In this document: positions 34,980 through 45,912 of the stretch, one piece after another
How positions within the stretch are numbered: position 1 is the first letter of the stretch
How the letters are laid out: the number at the start of each line of letters is the position of its first letter
Made by a program: the position numbers and the translations under genes
Source: Ashinkailepas kermadecensis
Taxonomy: Eukaryota > Arthropoda > Thecostraca > Neolepadidae
Reading direction: 5' to 3'
NCBI GenBank assembly: GCA_034440615.1
Contig: JAOTOM010005113.1
Span: forward strand, 434,001 to 498,000
DNA: 64,000 nucleotides
Notes under the pieces: model-generated
What the model was told of the DNA's origin: nothing
Database searches by the model: none
Seen by the model: only the letters and a program-made list of their open reading frames with translations

Positions 34980-35690
34980 ACACAATACTACAATGGAACA
35001 CGCACGGACTCATTAGACACTGGCCAGAATTCGAACACTACATTACAAACAAACCACACTGCACTATGCATACAGGAAACACACTTCAAACCCCATGACC
35101 CATATCAATTTAGCATTCCTCACTACACGCTACACAGACAAGACACACACAACGCACACAGATCAGGCGGAGTATGCACATACATTAGGAATACAACACC
35201 GCACCGCCTGATACAATTCAACACCACAGCAGACATATTACTCACTGAAATCCACCTACACAACACAGCTTACACGCTCATTAACATATACGATCCCCCT
35301 CGCGAACCACAGAAACCCTCTCGGAATTAAACAAGGCACTCGATCAAATTCACCCCCCCCCCCCCCGTCATACTCACAGGAGACTTTAACTCGCACCACA
35401 CACTATGGGACAACACTCATCGGGCACAACACGACCCGATCACAGAGCACTCACACTCATCACACTGGCTACACAACATAACCTCACAGTACTCAACACC
35501 GGATCACCAACATACCTCGTCCCAATTAATCCCCCCCCCCACTACCCCTGGCATCCTCACGCATAGCCCTTACCCTATCATGGACATCCGACCCCGATCC
35601 TCATTTCAGCGACCACGCACCCATAACCATCACCTTTAACCAAATCCCGACCACCGGCCCACCAAATCCACCCACGGGCCGATGGAACCT
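34976..35690 (+). pseudogene. I-like LINE ORF2, endonuclease domain
   Basis: ATG at 34976 overlaps the ORF1 stop by ATGA, suggesting coupled reinitiation. MNTILQWNTHGL supplies the Asn motif and QETHFKPHDPY the Glu motif (after one indel near 35075). SGGVCTYIRN, INIYDPP, then ILTGDFNSHHTLW (after C-runs at 35348-35366) supply the Tyr and Asp-Phe-Asn motifs. Ser-Asp-His appears at about 35600 (FSDHAPITI). Breaks coincide with C homopolymers at 35348 and 35531, so some may be assembly errors. The domain nicks the target DNA. Confidence 0.75.
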
Positions 35691-37815
35691 CAAAAAGCAT
35701 CCTGGACACCCTTTTCAGAATCCATAGCAGCACAAACAGCACACAACCCACACCTCACACCAGAACAATTTGCACACATCCTCATCACCACAGCACACCA
35801 ACACATACCACAAACAAAACCACGCCATCAACACAAACCTCGCGCGGCACCCTGGTGGAGCGACGAATGCCACCGGGCGATCCGCGCGAGGAACCACGCA
35901 CCACACAGACACGAAAGACACCGCACACCAGAAACACTCACAGTATACAAACAACTCAGAGCAGCCTGCAAAAGAACCATTCAAAATGCCAAAAGAACCT
36001 CCTGGAATAAATTTTGCACCCAATTTAACAGATTCACTCCTCTCGGCGAAATTTGGACACTACTTGGAGCATTCCAACATCGACAAAGACCACAAGCCAA
36101 AGCCATCACACTCATACACAACAACGTCACCACCACAGATCCACAAACAATAGCAAACATTTTCGCACACAACTATCACATTAGGTCATCCACACTCGCA
36201 CGACACCCCCCACCACCAACCAGACACACACGGCCACACCTTTACAACACTAGGTTTACACTCACAGAATTACAAATAGCAATCTCACAAACAGGAAACA
36301 CAAGCGTAGGACCAGACAACATACACTATTCATTCTTCAAACACCTCCCAACACAAGCACTACAAACATTACTGGACACCTACAACACCGCATGGACAAC
36401 ACATACATACCCACAATCTTGGCTACACGCTCTGCTCATTCCTATTCCAAAACCAAACACAGACCGAACCCTATGCGACTCCTACCGCCCTATCGCACTA
36501 ACCAGCTGTTTTCACAAACTCTTTGAACGCCTTGTCAAAAAACGCCTCCTCTACATTATTCAAACACAAAAACTAATCTCTCCTATACAATCAGGCTTTC
36601 TCCCTAACCGCTCCTGTCTTGACAACCTCACCTACCTCACCACTCACATCCAGGAAGCGGCGGCAAAGAAACGTACCACCGTCGCCGTCTTCCTGGATCT
36701 CAAACAAGCCTATGACACTATCAACATCACAGCACTCTTACAGCACCTATACAACCTAGACATACAAGGAAGACTACTACACTACCTACATTTCTACTTA
36801 CTAAACAGATCATTTCAAGTCAAAATTGGGCCCCACACGTCAGACATTAAATTCCCCACGACCGGCTTAATGCAAGGCTCCGTTCTAAGTCCCCTTCTCT
36901 TCATTCTAGGCCTAAACTCACTCATCACTGACAATTTCCCGACCAAAATAGCAATTTACGCAGATGACATAGTAATCTGGACATCACATGAAACACCCAA
37001 CAACGCATTAGGAACACTACAAAGAGCACTATCAGAACTACACAACAAACTAGCCTTACTTAACTTACACATAGCACCACACACATCGAAATGCATGCTA
37101 TTTGGCTACACTCGATACACAAACTTACAACCACTAAAAATAGACTACACACCTATACCATTTGTAACCACAACAAAATTCCTAGGTATCACATTCGACC
37201 CACGACTTACCTTTCGGCCGCACATCTTAGACATCCACAAACGCGCATCAAAACGAATAAACCTCCTCCGAGCACTTTCTGGCACAAACTGGGGATCCGA
37301 TCGAAACACACTTCTAACTCTCTACAAATCACTCATTCGGCCAATTTTGGAATACGGATCCCCACTCTTCGAAAACGCAGCGAAATCAAACCTCCACCTA
37401 CTAGACACACTACAACACTAATGCCTAAAAATAGCCACCGGAGCATATATCACTACACCTTATCTCGCACTGCACATATACAACCACATACCAGAACTCA
37501 AACACAGACGCACAGAAGCACTACTTAGATATCACTACAAAACACAACTCGTCAAACACCACCCATGCACTGAAGCACTCAAAATCCGCACCAAACGCAG
37601 ACACTTACTCATGAACGCACCACGACTTAAAACCACAATAGGATCTCGCATACACCAACACGCAAATAGTCTACAAATCACACTCCCCACAGCACAACCA
37701 CTCCCACCACCCACAGCATGGTGGAAACACCAAACACCCACAACACACTTCCTCATAGACAAACCGAAACACACATACACAGACGCAGAAATACAACAAC
37801 TCTTCCTACAATTCA
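35682..37815 (+). pseudogene. I-like LINE ORF2, reverse transcriptase domain
   Basis: A 579-codon frame runs to 37421. It contains TSVGPDNIHYSFFKHLPTQA, LIPIPKPNTD, SYRPIALTS, QSGFLPNRSCLDNL, FLDLKQAYDTI, GLMQGSVLSPLLF and YADDIVIW, that is, all RT palm motifs with both catalytic aspartates. The thumb part includes FLGITFDPRLTFRPHI and RPILEYGSP. It stops at a single TAA (37422-37424, ...TLQH*CLKIATGA...), and the frame then continues to about 37815. One nonsense change therefore inactivates an otherwise complete RT. The codon use is A- and C-rich, unlike the host exons. Confidence 0.92.
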
Positions 37816-38691
37816 CATCACAATATGCAAATCACAACAATCATCTACACAGACGGATCCAAATCACATACACAGCAGACGGGCACAGCGGCGGTGCTGT
37901 ATCCCAATACAGCACCGCCCCGAGTCATCTTACGTGCCCGTCTGCACGACACAGCATCCACATACACAGCAGAACTCTACGCAATCTTCTCGGCATACTC
38001 CACCATCTATAACACACAAATGGAACACAATATCATAGCCACAGACGCAAAATCAGCACTACAAAGCATAACACCATACACCAAATTCAAACACCCACTC
38101 ATTCCCAAAATACTCTACATACATTAAAAAAAACTAAACATCCAACAACGCCCACTACTTCTCTGGATCCCAAGCCACACAAACATACACGGTAATGAAC
38201 ACGCAGACACAGAAGCAAACCTAGCCACAACACTACAACAAACCACGCAATGCCCATACTCAAAATCAGATTACTACCCCACAATACGCCAAGCCCTCAA
38301 CAAACACATACAACAAACCTGGGACACAACAATAACACAACTCCACGAAATACACCCCAAACACGAACAATGGCACTCCATCAACCAACACACCAGACAA
38401 AAAGAACGTACACTAACACGCATACGAACAGGACACACAGCACTCACACACTCCTACCTCATCCTACGACAACAGCGACCACAATGCACAACATGTCACC
38501 GAATACTTACAATCAAACACATACTCATTTACTGCACCAAATACAACCACCAAAGACAGCATATCACCAACTATTGCGCCACACACAACATCCCACTAAA
38601 CCTCACTACTCTCCTCAACGACGAACATCCAGCACTACACGAACATGTCTTCCACTTTCTCTCTATCACACGCATACTCGAACATCTGTGA
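37816..38691 (+). pseudogene. I-like LINE ORF2, RNase H domain and C-terminus
   Basis: After a frameshift near 37820 the frame reads IIYTDGSKSH, STYTAELYAIFSA, ATDAKSAL and, after a stop/indel at an A-run (38127), LWIPSHTNIHGNEHADTEAN. These give the Asp, Glu, Asp and His/Asp residues of RNase H. The C-terminal region, RTGHTALTHSYLI, CTTCHRILTIKHILIYC, is the usual zinc-like tail of RNase-H-bearing LINEs. It ends at TGA 38689-38691. RNase H is typical of the I, R1, LOA and Tad groups, which with the ORF1 type supports an I-like assignment. Confidence 0.88.
37877..37943 (+). other. Strong two-part hairpin inside the RNase H coding region
   Basis: Outer arms AGACGGGCAC (37877-37886) and GTGCCCGTCT (37934-37943) pair perfectly. 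Inner arms GGCGGTGCTGTAT (37890-37902) and ATACAGCACCGCC (37907-37919) pair perfectly over a CCCA loop. Confidence 0.8.
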
Positions 38692-39240
38692 AAAGGGGGG
38701 AAAAAGAAAGAAAAAGAAATAAAAAAAAGATGTTAGAAAATAAAATACAAATTAACAAAATATCCCAAAACGAACAGAAAAACATGATACAGCTTAAAAA
38801 GAAAAGGAGAAACAATATACTCCAAAGACTGGTTCTTGCAATGTTAAAACCATGGCGATGACCCAACCCCAAACCCACCCACTACACCCCCATACCCCAA
38901 CTTGGCACCGTCCGGACTGGCAAATCTTCGCAACTACCTCATCTTCGGACTTCGACCAGCTACTGTACTCCTGCTCAACTCAACTCTACTCAGCACACTC
39001 CAAGCTCCAAGACGTCTACAACTCTACTCTGACAACGCTCAACAAGTCAACCCCCTCTCTTCCACTCCCAGATTAATCCTCCTACCATACTCTGCACACC
39101 TTCTTACCTACCAATGTCAATACCTCCGCCAAACAACAAGAAACAGCCGAAATCACCACACGGTGGCAGGCTGGACAAATTCACACACACACACACGTCC
39201 CGCCACCTATATAGCGCGGGTTCTCTTGTTCTGCCGCCAG

Positions 39241-39389
39241 GTGACTCGATGCTCGCGCGGCCTCGTACCGAGCTGTCCGAAGAGGCCCGGCAGCGTCTGC
39301 GGGCCAACCTCACCACAGAGTACGAGTTCTACGAGTTCGTCAAACAGCGCGTGCAGCAGCAATACAGCGCGTTCGTGCTGGGCTCGTAG
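39241..39389 (+). CDS. UST: Uronyl 2-O-sulfotransferase (UST/Pipe type), last exon C
   Basis: The acceptor TTCTGCCGCCAG ends at 39240 after a pyrimidine-rich stretch. The first two bases complete the glycine codon begun in exon B, followed by 48 codons and TAG at 39387-39389. The motif TEYEFYEFVKQRVQQQYSAF corresponds to the family C-terminal helix (YEFYHYVKEQF in UST, NEFYEFALEQF in HS2ST). The protein ends 16 residues after this tyrosine motif, shorter than vertebrate UST, which has an acidic tail. An I-like LINE ends about 60 bp upstream. No clear AATAAA was recognised in the first kilobase downstream. The three exons together give 167 residues with no internal stop, so the gene looks functional. 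Confidence 0.85.
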
Positions 39390-39720
39390 CCAACGTTGCA
39401 GCCGACAGTTCTTGGCTGAGCGTGCGTCCTGGCGCAGCGGTCACCTGGCCGTCCAGCACGCGAGATACGGCGCCGGCCCCGCCGGGACGGGACAGTGTGT
39501 GACTGTCACCGTCACCACCGGCACCTCGCCGTACATATCCCGTCCGCAGGTGGAACATCCATACCCTCCCAGTGACACAGTCTGCAGAAGCCACACTCGG
39601 TCCGTGTGATGTGTCTCAGCTGCGAGACATTCCGTTGGGCGGCAGCAGGACGAGTGCATCGCTCTCCGTCGACTGAGTAGCACCGCTTCTAGTCTTTCAC
39701 ACTGATGTTGACTGGTGGAG
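39390..39720. other. Sulfotransferase 3' untranslated region, presumed
   Basis: Sequence directly after the stop codon with no further domain. A polyadenylation signal was not identified with confidence. Confidence 0.4.
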
Positions 39721-39741
39721 CATATCGAGCTGCATGGACGT

Positions 39742-39782
39742 CTGTGTGTGTGTGTGTGTGTGTAGGTGTGCGTGTGTGTCGG
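39742..39782. repeat. (GT)n microsatellite
   Basis: TGTGTG for about 20 bp, then TGTGCGTGTGTG. A short GAGCT repeat lies at 39850-39872. Confidence 0.9.
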
Positions 39783-40189
39783 GACACCGAATGTATGCAC
39801 TGACTGCTAAGTAGTGAGTGTTCTTATTGTCGCGGTCGATCATTCCGAACTGAGCTGAGCTGAGCTGAGCAAGTGTCGCTGGTACACGCATTACGAGGCA
39901 AATGCCTACACGTGACGCTCAGCTATTTATTGCGTGGAATACTCGCCATCTCCATGTGGGATATATTAATACACAGATACATTCAGAAATCGGCTGGATT
40001 TTGATCTGCTTGGATTACGAGTAGATGTGACCCTGTATTGCCACACGTGACTGGTCTGGACTCGTCGACTTAGCTCGCTTGCTAGCTTCCTCCAACATTA
40101 GTGATAGGCAGGAGCCCTTCCCCACACCACTGACCAATAAGGCACTTACTATCAGTCCCTAATTCGCGCACGACTCAGACCTCAATTTT

Positions 40190-40362
40190 CAGTAGCGGTG
40201 TTGGCAGGGTCAGATTATCACAGTCCCGCATCACTGTAGAACTCTCAGTAGCGGTGTTGGCAGGGCAGGATCACAGTCACGCATCACTGTAGAACTCTCA
40301 GCAGCGGTGTTGGCAGGGCAGAAATATTACAGTCCCGCATCACCGTAGAACTTTCAGCGGTG
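40190..40362. repeat. About 62-bp tandem repeat, 3 copies
   Basis: TCAGTAGCGGTGTTGGCAGG and CATCACTGTAGAACTCTCAG recur three times. The array ends in a CA/TA microsatellite. Confidence 0.92.

Positions 40363-40364
<2 letters not shown>

Positions 40365-40430
<66 letters not shown>
40365..40430. repeat. (CA)n(TA)n microsatellite
   Basis: About 30 bp of CA followed by about 35 bp of TA. Confidence 0.95.
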
Positions 40431-40431
<1 letters not shown>

Positions 40432-40589
40432 CAGGTACTCACCTTCAGCATGGTTATCAATCTCTCCGAGCGCTCATCAAGACAGCCATTCAGGGCTTGG
40501 GGGCACATGGACTGTGTGGGTCAAATAGCCAAGCCATCCATTCAACAGCAGCCTCGGTTCTCAAATTATCGTCCTCACCCTTTAATACA

Positions 40590-40830
40590 ATGGCCTCCTG
40601 ACCAGCACTGAACCGAGCAGCAGCAGCTTGGAATCGCCTGCCTCTGCCACAGGAAGGCCAATTGTCACTTTTCAAGCGCCACCTCCAAGAAGCTGCCAGT
40701 GTATCATTGTTGATATTGTGGATACCACCATCTACACCAGTTACTTTAGTGTTAATTTATCCTATGAATCAATTGCATTGCACCGCACTGAAGACAAATC
40801 TCGAATAAGCTGGTGTGAATAACGCACATT
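40590..40830 (+). pseudogene. LINE C-terminal fragment
   Basis: In one frame LNRAAAAWNRLPLPQEGQLS and LFKRHLQEAA are read. The WNRLP...SLFKRHL pattern is the usual C-terminal end of CR1/Jockey-type LINE ORF2. Only the end of the ORF is present, as expected of a strongly 5'-truncated copy. RT motifs are absent, so assignment rests on one short motif. Confidence 0.45.
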
Positions 40831-40834
40831 GTCG

Positions 40835-41490
40835 CGTCAAATCCTGAAGTAATCTAAAGTATCAAACTAGGTCAGCCTGTATGCGTATCGTCGCCATGTG
40901 TATAATAACTGTACTGATATTCGGATTGACGAAAAACTCTGCCAATTCCATCGAAATTTGCATAGCCATTCTATTAGAACTATGTTGGCATTGCTGTCAC
41001 ACATCAGTCCCATATATACTAGCATTCAAGTGGATGGCTATATTCCTGGGTTCTATTCGCTCGACCTCCTCGTTGGTTCTCTTCCTTCGCAGAGGTTTTA
41101 AAAGATAAAAACTTTTTGAGCAATTAGTTTCAGCAAACACTATGCAATCCGCATGACAGTCGTTATTACTTGTTCTGGAACTTAATATGAATGTACGTTT
41201 TCCAAATATTCCTCGCCAATGAAGGCAAATTGCTCAATACCTATTTATCTTATGGAAACAGCGAGCAAAACCACATCAAATGGCCGCTTCTGCCTAACAC
41301 GAAAAATGCTTCTGCGTCACGAAAAAGCGTTCACGACGATAAATGGAATATCCCTAGTATCGATACCGAAATATCCCGAGTTATGCCAGATGAACCGGCT
41401 CTGGCCGCCGGTGCGCAGGCTTTGTCACTCCCGTCCAGGCCAGGGCGAGGTGTTATCGTGCGTCTGCCGACACCTCCGACCGGTGACCGA
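40835..41490. other. Intergenic stretch, no gene recognised
   Basis: Frames at 40881-41108 and 41191-41532 have no domain. Nothing else was recognised. Confidence 0.4.
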
Positions 41491-41496
41491 GCGGCC

Positions 41497-42087
41497 GTGA
41501 CGTCGGTCGGCGGCTGCCCAGCGCTGAGCTGACGTCGTTCAGCTGCTGCCCAGCGTTGAGCTGACGTCGGACCGCGGCTGCCCAGCGCTGAACTGACGTC
41601 GGTCGGCGGTCCTCAGCGCTGAGCTGACGTCGGTCGGCGACTGCCCAGCGCTGAGCTGACGTCGGACGGCGGCTCCTCAGCGCTGAGCTGACGTCGGTCG
41701 GCGGCTGCCCAGCGCTGAGCTGACGTCGCTCGGCGGCTCCTCAGCGCTGAGCTGACGTCTGTCGGCGGCTCCCCAGCGCTGAACTAACATCGGTCAGCGG
41801 CTCCTCAGCGCTGAGCTGACGTCGGTCGGCGGCTCCTCAGCGCTGAGCTGACGTCGGTCGGCGGCTCCCCAGAGCTGAACTAACATCGGCCGGCGGCTCC
41901 TCAGCACTGAGCTGACGTCCGTCGGCGGCTCCTCAGCGCTGAGCTGACGTCAGTCGGTGGCTCCTTAGCGCTGAGCTGACGTCGATCGCGGCTCCTCAGC
42001 GCTGAGCTGACGTCAGTCGGTGGCTCCTCAGCGCTGAGCTGACGTCGATCGGCGGCTCCTCAGCGCTGAACTAACATCGGTCGGCGT
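41497..42087. repeat. 31-32-bp minisatellite with TGACGTC in most units, about 19 copies
   Basis: The unit is CAGCGCTGAGCTGACGTCGG then TCGGCGGCTCCT. About 16 of 19 units keep TGACGTC. Three units instead read GAACTAACATCGG. Two read TGACGTCA, the full CRE palindrome. Confidence 0.95.
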
Positions 42088-42442
42088 TCGACCGCCACAC
42101 CAGGTCATCTGCACCCCGCATTGTATTGACACCCGCCGGTCCGCGAATTGTCACGCACAAAGTGGCCGGCAGACCAACGACGCGTCACGCACAAAACCGC
42201 CGGCCGCGGCTGGCGCTCGGCCAGCGCCGCCGCTCCGAAAACATGTTAACTGCTCAGCGCACCGCCAGCTCCGGCGATCACACGAGGCGCGGCCACACCA
42301 CACAGCTGTGAGGCACCCGGTTGGGCGGAGACGTGAAGCCGTTAAAAAACCGCTCGTAAATTAATTCAGTAGACAACACACCGAAACCTAGGGAGTGGGG
42401 TGGGTGGGTGGGCGTGGGAGGGCAGGTGGCGCAGGTGCGCGC
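42088..42442. other. GC-rich stretch beyond the OLA1 stop, presumed 3' UTR
   Basis: It contains GC-rich sequence and a GGGTGGGTGGGCG tract at about 42400-42415. A canonical polyadenylation signal was not found on the - strand. Confidence 0.4.
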
Positions 42443-42550
42443 TCATTTTTTCTTTCCTGTGAGTCCGGCGCCAGCGTTGAATTTGAAGTAGATGATGTCG
42501 CCGTCCTCGACAACGTACGTCTTGCCCTGCTGCCGGTAGCCTCCGGCCGC
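42443..42550 (-). CDS. OLA1: Obg-like ATPase 1, terminal exon
   Basis: Read on the - strand, the acceptor TTGCAG (plus positions 42551-42556) is followed by 35 codons and TGA at 42443-42445. The peptide [20 protein letters not shown] then YFKFN is nearly the conserved C-terminal end of the TGS domain of OLA1 ([20 protein letters not shown] then FFKFN in human). It ends in a lysine run, as in other animals. OLA1 is a cytosolic P-loop ATPase of the Obg/YchF family linked to translation and stress control. The intron upstream of this exon is mostly (TCTCTG)n and (CT)n, a very long polypyrimidine tract. No other OLA1 exon was found in the window, so the upstream intron probably exceeds 20 kb. OLA1 is convergent with the sulfotransferase gene. 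Confidence 0.88.
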   Translation of the reverse strand, partial: AAGGYRQQGKTYVVEDGDIIYFKFNAGAGLTGKKK

Positions 42551-42579
42551 CTGCAACCGGTCAGATACAGATCAGAGGT

Positions 42580-43225
<646 letters not shown>

Positions 43226-43715
43226 GTTAAAATAATGGTTTTTCGTTAGGTGTGAGATGTCGAAACGAGCACAGTAGGATGTAGAAGTCTGCCATGGGAG
43301 CATGCCAATTAAAAATATCGTTTCAGTTCTTCAAACTCAATTTTGAGCCAATTGTGTACCCATCAGTGCATGATTTTTTTGTGTTAAATTTAGATGGGAA
43401 ACACCTAATACATGGATACCATGTTATCGAAAGCGATTGCAATGCCATGGTATCAGCAGATAGCATTGTTTAACACACCACATAATAGATAATCTCTGTA
43501 TCCGGAATCGCGCTGTGAGATGCTTGTGTAATCAATCCGTAATGGTGAGCATAAGCATGCTACATATACGCGAAATACTCCTACAAACGAGTCATGGAAA
43601 CTTCATAAGTACACATCAATAAACACGATGTCGATACGTCCTTTAAAAGGATGTATACACAGTGATCAGAAAGTGGTATATTCTACCCTATTTCAGGACT
43701 AACTTATCACTGGTC
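43226..43715. other. Unique-looking AT-rich stretch
   Basis: No feature recognised. Confidence 0.4.
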
Positions 43716-43727
43716 TGATGTACGGCA

Positions 43728-44072
43728 CGGACCGATGTACGGCGCTGGTGCCCCACTGGACGGACCGATGTACGGCGCTGGTGCCCCACTGGACGGACCG
43801 ATGTACGGCGCTGGTGCCCCACTGGACGGACCGATGTACGGCGCTGGTGCCCCACTGGACGGACCGATGTACGGCGCTGGTGCTCCACTGGACGGACCGA
43901 TGTACGGCGCTGGTGCCCCACTGGACGGACCGATGTACGGCGCTGGTTCCCCACTGGACGGACCGATGTACGGCGCTGGTGCCCCACTGGACGGACCGAT
44001 GTACGGCGCTGGTGCCCCACTGGACGGACCGATGTACGGCGCTGGTGCCCCACTGGACGGACCGATCCATAA
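43728..44072. repeat. 33-bp minisatellite, about 10 copies
   Basis: The unit contains GATGTACGGCGCTGGTGCCC and CACTGGACGGACC with almost no variation. Reading frames are open on both strands for 115-134 codons. The + frame repeats PMYGAGAPLDG. There is no splice or promoter evidence that it is translated. Confidence 0.95.
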
Positions 44073-44131
44073 TTGCCGTTGAAACACGATGAATATATAT
44101 CATACCGACTTGGATTAATTCATGAACTCAT

Positions 44132-45447
44132 TAGCCTTGTTTCCATGGCAGGTTTGAATTGGGATTGGATTTCCACAATGAATCGAATCCGGATTACAAG
44201 GAGCGTTTCCATGACCATTCACGAGGAAATCAGGATTACATGTAGGATTTCCGAATCCAGATTTGGTGGGAAATCCCGGATTTGCTGGCAGTTGCAGCGC
44301 ACGTGCGACATTTCCCTTCAATACCCAAAAATGTATGCCACATCGGCGTGGGCTGCGTCGTTGCATGAGAAACTCGAAGAGGGCTTGCTGTTATTTGCAA
44401 ACAGCACAGGCGAATTTCCGTGTGTTCCCCGAACCGAACAGCGGTGTTCGTAATACGGCACGTGTATTTGCGCCTGCTAAAACGAGTGCGCTGAATTCCG
44501 AACACGGACTTAATTACCATTTGAATCCCAGGATTTCAGGATTTTAAAGGTTACACTTGGCAGGGGCGGATCCAGTGATTATCATTTGGGAGGGGGCACA
44601 TTTCCTCGGAGGGGTCTTCGGCGGAAAACTTCGCTAATTGGGGAGGGGTACACTGGGGCATACTGAAGGGGCACTTTTCGTCCCCAAGGGAAGCATTTTT
44701 CTCTGAGAGATGCGATTGTGGCTAAAAAATCTGTCGAGCATAGGGTAAATAAATTTGTCATGGATTATGATCGGACAATTCCATAGAAACCTAAAAACGA
44801 ACTTTCGTCATGAAATAAAAAATTTATGTATGAGATATACTCCATTCATTAAAGTGTTCGGGAAACTAGACACCTGGTGTTCGTAATCCTACACAACCAC
44901 ATTTTCGCGTTCGGAATACGGCACCCCACTACGAAATAGTTCTCTGTTTTAAAGTGGCTCTTTATGCTAAAAGTGAAATGTTTGTTAATAGGGAAGAAGG
45001 GTCTCACCGGTGTTCATGGTCCTGGTCTCACTTGTTGCTGTGGGCAAGATGGTCTTCAACGGAATTTCCTGGTTCTTGAACCAACATTTCTTCTAATACT
45101 GGGCAAAATTAACTTCCTTGAAGTCGTTGACAGCGGCCTACCATAAGATCTCTGCAAACTAACGTATCACAAAATGATTTTTAACCTTTATTCTGCGTAA
45201 ACCCGATCACCCTTCACCAAAAACCTTCCAAAAACGACGCCGGCGCTGACGACAGGGGAAGCAGGAAAAGGACGCGTGCTACCATATGCTTCAAACTCCT
45301 GGGACATCCGGATTTCCTCAGGAAATCTTCTTTCTAAGCCGGATTCGAAAATCCAATCCAGTTAGCTGACGAAGGCGGTTTCCATGACTTCGGAAATCTG
45401 GATTGGTAAGGAAATCGGGATTTGATAGTGTCATGGAAACGGGGCTA
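44132..45447. mobile_element. 1.3-kb TA-flanked inverted-repeat element
   Basis: The left end TAGCCTTGTTTCCATGGCAG is the inverted match of the right end (TGTCATGGAAACGGGGCTA at about 45429-45447). Inner parts also repeat in inverted form (GGATTTCC, AATCCGGATT). The outer TA fits a Tc1/mariner-type TA target duplication. No transposase ORF was recognised, so it is likely a MITE-like copy. Confidence 0.65.
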
Positions 45448-45583
45448 TTAATTCATTCCTAGAGCGCGATGTAAAGGCAGATCACGCCGATGAAGCCTGC
45501 CTATGGGTCATAAAACATATTGGATTAATTATATGGGACTATTGAAATTGAAATAGATCGGCTGCGCCGTGTGCATTTCATAG

Positions 45584-45721
45584 CATTTTTAGAGATTTAT
45601 GTAAGTCGGTCTATTTGACAACACGTAGGTCCGTAACCTAATATGACCCAATCATTTTTAGAGATTTATGTAAGTCGGTCTATTTGACAACACGTAGGTC
45701 CGTAACCTAATATGACCCAAT
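45584..45721. repeat. Perfect 69-bp tandem duplication
   Basis: CATTTTTAGAGATTTATGTA starts at 45584 and again at 45653, with no difference seen, and a third partial start at 45722. It sits at the 3' end of the antisense LINE. Confidence 0.92.
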
Positions 45722-45912
45722 CATTTTTTCTGGCAACATATCCGCAAATAATGCAAAAGAAGGCACTACAAATTTCAGCGGGCTGCGCGCGCTGGTTCAC
45801 CTGCGTCTTAAATGCATTGAGCGGGTTCGTGAATACGTCCGCACGTGGTGTCATAGCTAAAAATGTGTTCGTTTCTTTTAATAATCTGCTAAATAAGCCA
45901 CACCTAATGGTT

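Larger units (their letters stand above)
32890..39181 (+). mobile_element. Nearly full-length I-like LINE
   Basis: The element has a 5' leader, ORF1, ORF2 (endonuclease, RT, RNase H), an A-rich 3' UTR and a 3' end GGTGGCAGGCTGGACAAATT followed by CA repeats. The same 3' end occurs at 51510-51530 in a related copy, and the leader (GGTCAGTTCGGCGGTG...CTCCCGCCCC) matches 49908-49940. The 5' boundary is approximate. It fills most of sulfotransferase intron 2 in the sense direction and ends about 60 bp before exon C. Confidence 0.85.
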
